5,902 bases of DNA from Niveispirillum sp. (GTDB lineage Bacteria; Pseudomonadota; Alphaproteobacteria; Azospirillales; Azospirillaceae), in assembly GCA_016463045.1 (NCBI GenBank), contig JAEMSB010000317.1, forward strand, positions 1 through 5,902. The letters run 5' to 3'. Made by a program: the position numbers and the translations under genes. The stretch's first letter is position 1, and each line of letters opens with the position of its first letter. The notes under the pieces are model-generated. The model did no database searches and was not told the DNA's origin. It saw nothing but the letters and a program-made list of their open reading frames with translations. Shown piece after piece: positions 1 through 4,930 of the stretch.

Positions 1-386
1 GTATCGGGTAACGGATCGCCATAGACGGCGACGCTGCTGGCGAAGACGAACCTTGCCGTCCGCCCCTGCGCCCGCAGCGCGTCCAGTAGGCCCAGCGTCC
101 CTTGAAGGTTTACCGACATGCCCAGGTCGAACTCCCGCTCTGCTAACCCGCCCGGCACGCTGGCCAGATGCAAGACGATGTCGGCAGGAAGCGACAAGGC
201 ATCGGTCCATAGGGCGCTGTCGGCAATGTTGCCGGCGACAGAGACCACACGTGGATCAGCGGGCAGGTCGCCAAACCGCTGATCCACCAGGGTCAAGCGG
301 GTGAAGGCCGTATCGGTGCCGGACAGCAGACGGCGGACAAGCGCGCGCCCGACAAAGCCGTCGGCGCCGGTGATCAGGATATGCAT
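1..386 (-). CDS. NAD-dependent epimerase/dehydratase, DenD (D-erythronate dehydrogenase)-like, partial
   Basis: This is the N-terminal 128 codons of an extended-SDR (NAD-dependent epimerase/dehydratase) protein; the rest lies beyond the left edge. Translated from the ATG at 386 it begins MHILITGADGFVGRAL, the GxxGxxG Rossmann dinucleotide-binding loop (residues 7-13). An acidic Asp ends the second strand (LTLVDQ, about residue 35), which favours NAD over NADP. Further on are HLASVPGG (about 73-80), FDLGMSVNLQGT (about 86-97) and FVFASSVAVYGDPLP (about 113-127), which holds the Ser region of the active site. The HLAS..GG / FDLGM.VN / SSVAV.G pattern is what I know from D-erythronate dehydrogenases (DenD) and related sugar-acid dehydrogenases. 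The YxxxK catalytic pair is not in the window, so the exact reaction is unproven. The start is supported by GGAGGAA (397 to 391) just upstream. The gene begins 20 nt after the SDR stop on the same strand, so the two are probably co-transcribed. Confidence 0.85.
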   Translation of the reverse strand, partial: MHILITGADGFVGRALVRRLLSGTDTAFTRLTLVDQRFGDLPADPRVVSVAGNIADSALWTDALSLPADIVLHLASVPGGLAEREFDLGMSVNLQGTLGLLDALRAQGRTARFVFASSVAVYGDPLPD

Positions 387-406
387 GGCGTTCCTCCGGT
401 TATTCT

Positions 407-1192
407 TTAATTGCCGTCGGTGATCAGGGTGCCGCCATCGACGACGATATTCTGTCCGGTGATGAAGGCACCGGCAGCAGATGCCAGCATGACGGCAACA
501 CCCGCCACCTCCGTCACCTCGCCCGGTCGGCGCAGCGGCGTCATGGCCATTCGCCGTTCCATGAAGGCCGGGTTGGACAGCAGGTTGCGCGCCAGATCGG
601 TACGGATGAAACCGGGGGAGATGGCATTGACCCGGATGTTGGCCGGCCCCCATTCCACGGCCAGATTGCGGGCCAGTTGGGCATTAGCTGCCTTGGATAG
701 ACCGTAGAGGCCCAATGCCCGGTTGCCGCTCAGACCGGCAATTGAGGACATGATGATCAAGCTACCGCCACCGGCCTCTGCCATGCCGGGCAGGACCATA
801 CCCGCCAGCCACAGTACGCTTTGCAGGTTGATGGTCATTGTCGCCTGCCAGTCGGCATCGCTGGCGGACGTGATGGGACCCGCATGGGGTGCCACCCCGG
901 CATTGCAGACCAGGATGTCAAGCGGCCCCGCCGACGTCACCCGTTCCACCATGGCAGACAACGCCGCGCGATCGGTGACGTCACAAGTGACCGCCCGAAC
1001 GGTCAGTCCCTGCCCCCGCAACCGCTCCGCCGCATCGGCGCAACCCGTCTCATCCTCGCTGCAAATCCAGACATCCGCGCCATGACTGGCCAGGGCGGTG
1101 GCGATGCCCAGGCCAAGCCCGCGCTGCCCGCCGGTGACCAGGGCCCGGCGACCGGACAGGTCGAACAGGCGGCCATATTCGGTCGCGTCCAT
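407..1192 (-). CDS. SDR family NAD(P)-dependent oxidoreductase
   Basis: A complete classical short-chain dehydrogenase/reductase of 261 residues, the usual family length, expected to be cytosolic. Visible motifs: TGGQRGLGLG cofactor loop (20-29), D71 of the adenine-contacting DV pair, CNAG (96-99, where most members have NNAG), and the catalytic tetrad N122, S150, Y163, K167 in a YGLSK context. The PG pair follows at 193-194, and the typical C-terminal ITGQNIVVDGG closes the fold. After the second strand comes SEDE (45-48) rather than Arg, which favours NAD; this is inference. Overall it resembles the gluconate-5-dehydrogenase / 3-oxoacyl-reductase-like group, whose substrates cannot be read from sequence; a secondary-alcohol or sugar-acid oxidation is plausible. 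The ATG at 1192 has AAGGA about 7 nt upstream on the minus strand. It is the first gene of a probable operon with the DenD-like gene, divergent from the NodD-like regulator across 116 bp that hold an operator. Confidence 0.93.
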   Translation of the reverse strand: MDATEYGRLFDLSGRRALVTGGQRGLGLGIATALASHGADVWICSEDETGCADAAERLRGQGLTVRAVTCDVTDRAALSAMVERVTSAGPLDILVCNAGVAPHAGPITSASDADWQATMTINLQSVLWLAGMVLPGMAEAGGGSLIIMSSIAGLSGNRALGLYGLSKAANAQLARNLAVEWGPANIRVNAISPGFIRTDLARNLLSNPAFMERRMAMTPLRRPGEVTEVAGVAVMLASAAGAFITGQNIVVDGGTLITDGN

Positions 1193-1244
1193 GCAGGTTC
1201 CTTGGCTGGGAAAGTCGATCCGATCACGATAGGGGCTGTACGGC

Positions 1245-1291
1245 CATCATCGAAATCGTATTTACTGAACCAAACTATCGGTGTGACCGAT
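1245..1291 (+). promoter_or_regulatory. nod-box-like LysR operator, copy 1 (regulator/SDR divergent promoter)
   Basis: This element lies in the 116-bp divergent intergenic region. Its right part is a perfect inverted repeat, ATCGGT-GTG-ACCGAT (1277-1291), which is both T-N11-A and ATC-N9-GAT. A weaker ATC-N9-GAA box (ATCGTATTTACTGAA, 1255-1269) lies exactly 22 bp, about two helical turns, to the left, and a further ATC starts at 1246. Against the rhizobial nod box as I remember it, the right half agrees well (AAAC then ATC-R..T.T.ACC.AT, 17 of 23 defined positions) and the left half weakly. If the perfect palindrome is the high-affinity site near -65, the SDR start point would be near 1219, with a -10-like TATCGT read 1231 to 1226 and a leader of about 27 nt. 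The palindrome also abuts the regulator's ribosome-binding site, so autoregulation is likely. The alignment was done by eye. Confidence 0.7.
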
Positions 1292-1308
1292 GGATGGGAG
1301 GATGAATA

Positions 1309-2223
1309 ATGCGGTTCCAGAAACTGGACCTTAACCTGCTGGTCGTACTGGATGTGCTGCTGGAGGAACGCAGCGTATCGCGCGCGGCCAACCGCCTGAA
1401 CCTCAGCCAGTCCGCTGTCAGCGGCAATCTGGCCCGGCTGCGTGAATTTTTCGACGATGACATCTTGGCCCAGATTGGGCGTTCCATGGTGCCCACGCCG
1501 CTGGCTGAAAGTCTGGCGGAACCCGTGCGCGATATCCTGATGCAGATCCAGGCCACCATTGAGACCAAACCCAGTTTCGATCCCGCCAGTGCCACCCGCA
1601 CCATCCGCATGCACGCGTCGGATTATGTGACAGAGGTACTTCTGGCCCGTGTGATCCGGGAGGCACGGCAACTGGCCCCCGGTATCAAAGTGGAAATCGA
1701 CGGCATGGACGATCTGGTGCTGGAGCGTCTGTCACGCGGTCAGGTGGATTTCCTGGTGACACCTGACAATTTCACCCATCCCGACCATCCCAAGGAAAAA
1801 CTGTTCACCGATACCCATGTCGTCGTCACCTGGGACGGCAACAGCAAGGTCGGGGATACGATAAGCTTTGATCAATATATGGCGATGGGCCATGTGCTGG
1901 TCCGGTTCGGCATGAAACGCGCGCCCAGCTTTGACCAATGGTTCCTGGACCGGTTCGGCTATACGCGCAATGCCGAATTGTTCGTGGCCGATTTTACTAC
2001 CGTGCCCAACATGCTGATCGGAACCGATCTTCTGGCCACCATGCATGAGCGGCTGGCCCGCCTTTATGTGCAGCGCCTTCCCCTGCGGATACTGCCGCTG
2101 CCTATCGAGTTTCCCGTGCTGACCGAGATGGTGCAGTGGCATCGGCATTTTCAGCGTGACCCCGCTCTGGTCTGGTTCCGCAATCTCATGCGCCGCCTCG
2201 CCACCGAACAGGATGCCGGATGA
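1309..2223 (+). CDS. LysR-type transcriptional regulator, NodD-like
   Basis: A full-length LysR-type regulator of 304 residues. It begins MRFQKLDLNLLVVLD and carries the winged-helix DNA-binding domain in about residues 1-65, with the helix-turn-helix at about 23-42 (VSRAANRLNLSQSAVSGNLA). A linker helix (about 65-85) leads to the effector-binding domain. Several stretches follow the NodD group closely: FDDDILAQIGRSMVPTPLAE (48-67), VDFLVTPDNF (146-155), AMGHVLVRFG (192-201), PSFDQWFL (206-213), MLIGTDLLATMHERLARLY (235-253), LPLRILPLP (257-265) and MVQWHRHFQRDPALVWFR (274-291). Members of this group bind T-N11-A / ATC-N9-GAT operators and respond to aromatic ligands such as flavonoids; the ligand here is unknown. 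No nod genes are in the window, so calling it NodD itself is not justified. The ATG at 1309 follows GGGAGG (1296-1301) with 7-nt spacing. Operators flank the gene on both sides. Confidence 0.93.
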   Translation: MRFQKLDLNLLVVLDVLLEERSVSRAANRLNLSQSAVSGNLARLREFFDDDILAQIGRSMVPTPLAESLAEPVRDILMQIQATIETKPSFDPASATRTIRMHASDYVTEVLLARVIREARQLAPGIKVEIDGMDDLVLERLSRGQVDFLVTPDNFTHPDHPKEKLFTDTHVVVTWDGNSKVGDTISFDQYMAMGHVLVRFGMKRAPSFDQWFLDRFGYTRNAELFVADFTTVPNMLIGTDLLATMHERLARLYVQRLPLRILPLPIEFPVLTEMVQWHRHFQRDPALVWFRNLMRRLATEQDAG

Positions 2224-2226
2224 ACC

Positions 2227-2273
2227 ATTGATCGGGGTGATAGGTCGGATCGGAAAATACGATTTCGGCGATG
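2227..2273 (-). promoter_or_regulatory. nod-box-like LysR operator, copy 2 (upstream of the receptor)
   Basis: Read on the minus strand, this stretch aligns without gaps to the operator at 1245-1291 and is identical at 33 of 47 positions by hand count, including ATCGTATTT, the CC...CT spacer and both ATC starts. On the plus strand it holds ATCG-N7-CGAT (2249-2263), an ATC-N9-GAT / T-N11-A box, and a partner box 22 bp to the left (2227-2241), the same spacing as in copy 1. It begins 3 nt after the regulator's stop codon. Relative to the receptor gene it lies in the same orientation as copy 1 does relative to the SDR gene. A -10-like GATATG at 2285-2290 sits 22 bp from the box, close to the 24 bp seen in copy 1. 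This predicts a start point near 2295-2300 and a leader of about 230 nt. Confidence 0.65.
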
Positions 2274-2404
2274 TATTCGTCGCTGATATGGTTGCCTTAC
2301 CAAAAAACATCAGACCGGCCCAGAGGCCGGCGGTTGGGGAGAGTGCCGCATTGGCGGTCGTTGGCGGTAGCGTTTCCGCCTTCATCACATGCAGGTGAGG
2401 GGAT

Positions 2405-2452
2405 CCGTTTACGGGTTCCTTGTACCCCCCAATCCGCCCGTTTTCGGGTTCC
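2405..2452 (+). repeat. 15-bp imperfect direct repeat, each copy a small hairpin
   Basis: CCGTTTACGGGTTCC (2405-2419) and CCGTTTTCGGGTTCC (2438-2452) match at 14 of 15 positions, offset by 33 bp, about three helical turns. Each copy can fold on itself (CCG-TTTA-CGG and CCCG-TTTT-CGGG). The phasing would suit a protein binding one face of the helix; equally they may be paired RNA hairpins in the receptor leader. Confidence 0.55.
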
Positions 2453-2518
2453 AGGTCTTAATCCGGCGCTACGTCCGGAAACGCCCCCACCTTGTCCGGG
2501 TGGCGGGTGATGAACCAT

Positions 2519-2525
2519 GGAGGAA
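2519..2525 (+). promoter_or_regulatory. Ribosome-binding site of the receptor gene (sets the start at 2532)
   Basis: GGAGGAA ends 6 nt before the ATG at 2532. An in-frame ATG at 2517 overlaps this Shine-Dalgarno sequence and would put five extra residues, including EEAR, in front of the signal peptide. The 2532 start is therefore preferred. Confidence 0.85.
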
Positions 2526-2531
2526 GCCAGA

Positions 2532-4775
2532 ATGCGTGCCACCCTGCTGTTATCCACGGCCATCCTGACCGCCGTCGCAGCCCACCCAGCCCATGCACAA
2601 TCCACCGATACAGGTGTGTTGGAAGAGATCGTGGTGACCGCACAGCGCCGGTCGGAAAACCTGCAAAAGGTTGCTGTGGCGGTGTCGGCGGTATCCGCCG
2701 ACGATCTGGTCACTGCCGGTGTCACCGACACGGCGGGTCTGACCAAGCTGGTCCCGGCCCTGGTGGTGCAGCCGGGCGGCGGGTCCAATACCGGCTTCTA
2801 CCTGCGTGGTGTCGGCACGCTGGGGCCCAATTCCTTTTCCGAAAATGCCATCGCGTTCAATTATGGCGGTGTCTATATCGGTCGCCCCACGGCCCCGGTC
2901 GGCACCTTCTTCGACCTGCAGCGGGTTGAGGTGCTGAAGGGTCCGCAGGGCACGCTTTATGGCCGCAACGCCACCGGCGGTGCCGTCAACGTCATCCCCA
3001 ACCGGCCCGACGCCAGCGGTATTGCGGGCGAGGCTGGGCTTGAGATCGGTAATTACAACCTGCGCAAGGCCACCGGCATGATCAATGCCCCGGTCAGCGA
3101 AACGCTGAGCCTGCGTGTGGCGGGGCAGATCGTTGACCGCGATGGCTACCTGTCCGACGGCTATGATGATGAGGAAGGCGAGGCCGCCCGCGCCTCCCTG
3201 CTGTGGGAACCGGATGACCGGTTGAGCCTGCTGCTGTCGGGCGATTATTTCCACCAGGGTGGCAAGGGCGTGGGCGGTGTGCTGGTTCCCGGCACCCTGA
3301 CCCCGACTGCGCCCGCTGTGAAGGACCGGATCGGCGGATCGGAAGCGGCCAGCATCGCCGAACTGCGTGCGCGCTTCCCCGGCCTGATCAATTCCGGGCT
3401 GGTGGTGCCGCCTAAGGGCGACGGCTTCAATGACAGCACCTTCTGGGGCGTGACGGCGACGCTGGATTATCAGTTCGATGCCGGCACTCTGACGGTCCTG
3501 CCCGCCTATCGCGACAGCCGGCCCGACTTTGTTTTCTACAGCGTTGGGTTCCAGGGCACGGTGCAGGAAGTGTCCAAGCAAAGCTCCGTCGAGGTGCGCT
3601 TTGCGTCGGCGGAGGATAATCCGTTCCGCTATGTCATCGGCGGTTTCTGGTTCCGCGATCAGGTCAACGCCCTGAACAGCTTCTTCCAGGGCGGTCTGTC
3701 CACCACCACCTTCCGACCCGATCAGGAAACGGTCAGCAAGGCGGTGTTCGGTCAGGGAACCTATGATGTGGCCGATGGGCTGCGTCTGGTGGCCGGTATC
3801 CGCTACACGCATGAAAACAAGCAGCAGACGACGCCCGTCCGGCAGAGCAGCGTCAGCAACCCCAACCCGCCCTTTGTCACTGCGACGGGTGACGAGCATT
3901 TCCACAGCGTCACCTGGAAGGGCGGGATCGAGTTCGATGCCGGGCCGCAATCGCTGCTCTATGCCAATGTCGCCACGGGCTTCAAGGCCGGCGGCTTCTA
4001 TCCGGCGGTGGGCAAGAACAGCTTTGATCCGGAAAAACTGACGGCCTACACGGTTGGGTCCAAGAACCGCTTCCTGGACAACCGCCTGCAACTGAACGCC
4101 GAGGCCTTCTGGTGGGACTATAAGGATCAGCAGATCGGCTATATCGGTCCTATCGAGGTGGGGCCGGGCGTCTATGGCCAGGCGGCGGTGACCGCCAATG
4201 TCGGTCAGGCACGCATGTACGGGATGGAGTTGGAGGCGCAGTTCCTGGCTTCCCGTAATGACGAGATCGGCGTCAATCTTCAGTACATGGACAGCAAGTA
4301 TAAGAGCTTCGTCTATACCGCGATTTCGGCGGGTGGCACGCCGCTGCCCAGCGGCTGCGCCGTGACGCCGAACAGTTCCCTGCCAGTGGCCGCCCCGGCC
4401 AAGTTGTTCACCATCGACTGTTCCGGCAAGGCCGCGGTCAACGCCCCGAAATGGTCGCTGAACCTCAGCTACAGCCATACGGTGGAGCTGTCGGCCGATC
4501 TGGACCTGATCTTGGGCGCGCGCAGCCGCATCGAAAGCGGACGCTTCCTGTCCATCGATTACCGCCCCGAACAGCATCAGGGCGGATACATGACCACCGA
4601 TGCCTGGTTGACGCTGGAGGCACCGGGACAGGGCTGGTCGGTGACCGGCTATGTCAACAACCTGACGGACAAGGATGTCTATTCCACGTCCTTCACCCGG
4701 CCCATCCTGAACGTTGTCTATAACGGCCTGCGCCCGCCCCGCACCTACGGGCTGCGCGGTTCCGTCAGCTTCTAG
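2532..4775 (+). CDS. TonB-dependent outer-membrane receptor
   Basis: A complete TonB-dependent receptor of 747 residues, normal for the family, which imports a specific ligand across the outer membrane using TonB/ExbBD energy. From the ATG at 2532 the protein has a Sec signal peptide (MRATLLLSTAILTAVAAHPAHA, likely cleaved after A22), then a TonB box region with EEIVVTAQRR (31-40). The plug domain spans about 45-157 and ends in the classic RVEVLKGPQGTLYGRNATGG (131-150) and AVNVI. The rest is a 22-strand-type beta-barrel, with late barrel motifs such as LLYANVATGFKAGGF, and it ends in the C-terminal Phe typical of outer-membrane insertion (GLRGSVSF). There is no extra N-terminal signalling domain, so it is not a FecA-type transducer. 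The ligand is not readable. This subclass is abundant in sphingomonads and relatives and often serves carbon-source uptake rather than siderophores; no Fur-like box was noticed upstream. The gene follows a NodD-like regulator and operator copy 2. Confidence 0.95.
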   Translation: MRATLLLSTAILTAVAAHPAHAQSTDTGVLEEIVVTAQRRSENLQKVAVAVSAVSADDLVTAGVTDTAGLTKLVPALVVQPGGGSNTGFYLRGVGTLGPNSFSENAIAFNYGGVYIGRPTAPVGTFFDLQRVEVLKGPQGTLYGRNATGGAVNVIPNRPDASGIAGEAGLEIGNYNLRKATGMINAPVSETLSLRVAGQIVDRDGYLSDGYDDEEGEAARASLLWEPDDRLSLLLSGDYFHQGGKGVGGVLVPGTLTPTAPAVKDRIGGSEAASIAELRARFPGLINSGLVVPPKGDGFNDSTFWGVTATLDYQFDAGTLTVLPAYRDSRPDFVFYSVGFQGTVQEVSKQSSVEVRFASAEDNPFRYVIGGFWFRDQVNALNSFFQGGLSTTTFRPDQETVSKAVFGQGTYDVADGLRLVAGIRYTHENKQQTTPVRQSSVSNPNPPFVTATGDEHFHSVTWKGGIEFDAGPQSLLYANVATGFKAGGFYPAVGKNSFDPEKLTAYTVGSKNRFLDNRLQLNAEAFWWDYKDQQIGYIGPIEVGPGVYGQAAVTANVGQARMYGMELEAQFLASRNDEIGVNLQYMDSKYKSFVYTAISAGGTPLPSGCAVTPNSSLPVAAPAKLFTIDCSGKAAVNAPKWSLNLSYSHTVELSADLDLILGARSRIESGRFLSIDYRPEQHQGGYMTTDAWLTLEAPGQGWSVTGYVNNLTDKDVYSTSFTRPILNVVYNGLRPPRTYGLRGSVSF

Positions 4776-4803
4776 AGCTGTTTTCGGTTGACCGGAAACA
4801 GCT
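4776..4803 (+). terminator. Possible 3'-end hairpin of the receptor transcript
   Basis: This stem of about 13 bp (including one U-G wobble) starts at the first base after the receptor's TAG. It is well placed to end or protect the 3' end of that transcript, but TTCGG rather than a T-tract follows, so intrinsic termination is doubtful. It is also hairpin H1 of the larger cluster. Confidence 0.35.
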
Positions 4804-4918
4804 TCGGCGGCAACTGCCGCCGCGCGGCTCGTGCCGCGTGAGCCAAGCTGCGGATGCAGCGCCGGCGCTTGGACGAACTGAAAGGTAGAGCGTGTTTCCG
4901 GTCAACGGAAATACGCTC
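4776..4918. repeat. Cluster of five hairpins bounded by an inverted repeat (MITE- or BIME-like)
   Basis: Almost the whole gap between the receptor and transporter genes can fold. H1 is 4776-4803 (AGCTGTTT...AAACAGCT with an inner CGGT/ACCG), starting directly after the stop codon. H2 is 4805-4822 (CGGCGGCA-AC-TGCCGCCG). H3 is 4823-4838 (CGCGGC-TCGT-GCCGCG). H4 is 4847-4860 (GCTGC-GGAT-GCAGC) and overlaps the 12-bp palindrome AGCGCCGGCGCT (4858-4869). H5 is 4888-4918, a 13-bp stem with one G-T wobble around GTCAA. H1 and H5 also form an inverted pair: TTGACCGGAAAC (4788-4799) is the exact reverse complement of 4894-4905, and 17 of 19 positions match over 4781-4799 versus 4894-4912. There is no coding capacity and no T-run for a classic terminator. 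It could be a small non-autonomous mobile repeat, a genome-wide palindromic family, or a transcript-stabilising 3' structure. Confidence 0.65.
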
Positions 4919-4930
4919 GGATCGGGGATC

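Larger units (their letters stand above)
2219..2518 (+). repeat. 10-bp direct repeat bracketing the regulator/receptor intergenic block
   Basis: GATGAACCAT occurs at 2219-2228, overlapping the regulator's stop codon, and again at 2509-2518, overlapping the receptor's ribosome-binding region; the copies are 290 bp apart. With one mismatch the match extends to 12 of 13. Deleting one copy plus the block between them would leave the regulator stop 18 nt before the receptor start, a typical operon gap. It could be a target-site duplication or recombination scar, or chance. Confidence 0.4.
2274..2531 (+). other. Long non-coding leader of the receptor gene with hairpins and repeats
   Basis: I find no convincing gene in this 258-bp stretch. 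It holds several structures. CCGGCC-CAGA-GGCCGG (2315-2330) is a perfect hairpin; on the minus strand it is followed 7 nt later by six Ts, so it could be a weak minus-strand terminator, while on the plus strand no T-run follows. TTGGCGGT occurs twice with a 10-bp period (2351-2358, 2361-2368). A 15-bp repeat is at 2405-2419 and 2438-2452. TCCGG/CCGGA (2462-2479) can pair, and CCACC/GGTGG (2487-2503) forms a hairpin just before the ribosome-binding site. No known riboswitch signature was recognised; in particular I see no cobalamin-type core. If the promoter of operator copy 2 is used, most of this is transcribed 5' leader. Confidence 0.45.

Noticed and set aside
53..304. Plus-strand 83-codon open frame at the left edge
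   Set aside because: It is antisense to the DenD-like gene, whose Rossmann motif and ribosome-binding site are clear.
1003..1671. Minus-strand open frame of 222 codons spanning the divergent promoter
   Set aside because: It overlaps the 5' ends of two well-supported genes and the operator; its only sensible-looking part is an out-of-frame reading of the SDR gene.
2315..2330. CCGGCC-CAGA-GGCCGG as an intrinsic terminator of the regulator gene
   Set aside because: No T-run follows on the plus strand. On the minus strand six Ts follow only after a 7-nt gap, and no minus-strand gene needs it there.
1732..2388. Minus-strand open frame of 218 codons opposite the end of the regulator and the intergenic block
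   Set aside because: Most of it is antisense to the regulator, no family is recognisable, and it reads straight through operator copy 2.
2271..2510. Small plus-strand open frame between regulator and receptor
   Set aside because: No convincing ribosome-binding site; the translation is Pro/Arg-rich low-complexity sequence that reads through the repeats and hairpins, typical of a chance frame in GC-rich DNA.
2224..2531. Cobalamin or TPP riboswitch before the receptor
   Set aside because: No conserved core motif of either class was found on reading the leader; the hairpins present do not form their arrangement.
2550..4577. A 675-codon open frame on the minus strand opposite the receptor gene
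   Set aside because: It mirrors the high-GC codon pattern of the receptor gene, its translation is rich in H, R, Q and G with no recognisable domain, and the plus-strand protein is unmistakable.
4776..4918. Complete insertion sequence
   Set aside because: Only 143 bp with no coding capacity, and no flanking target duplication was recognised, so at most a non-autonomous repeat.
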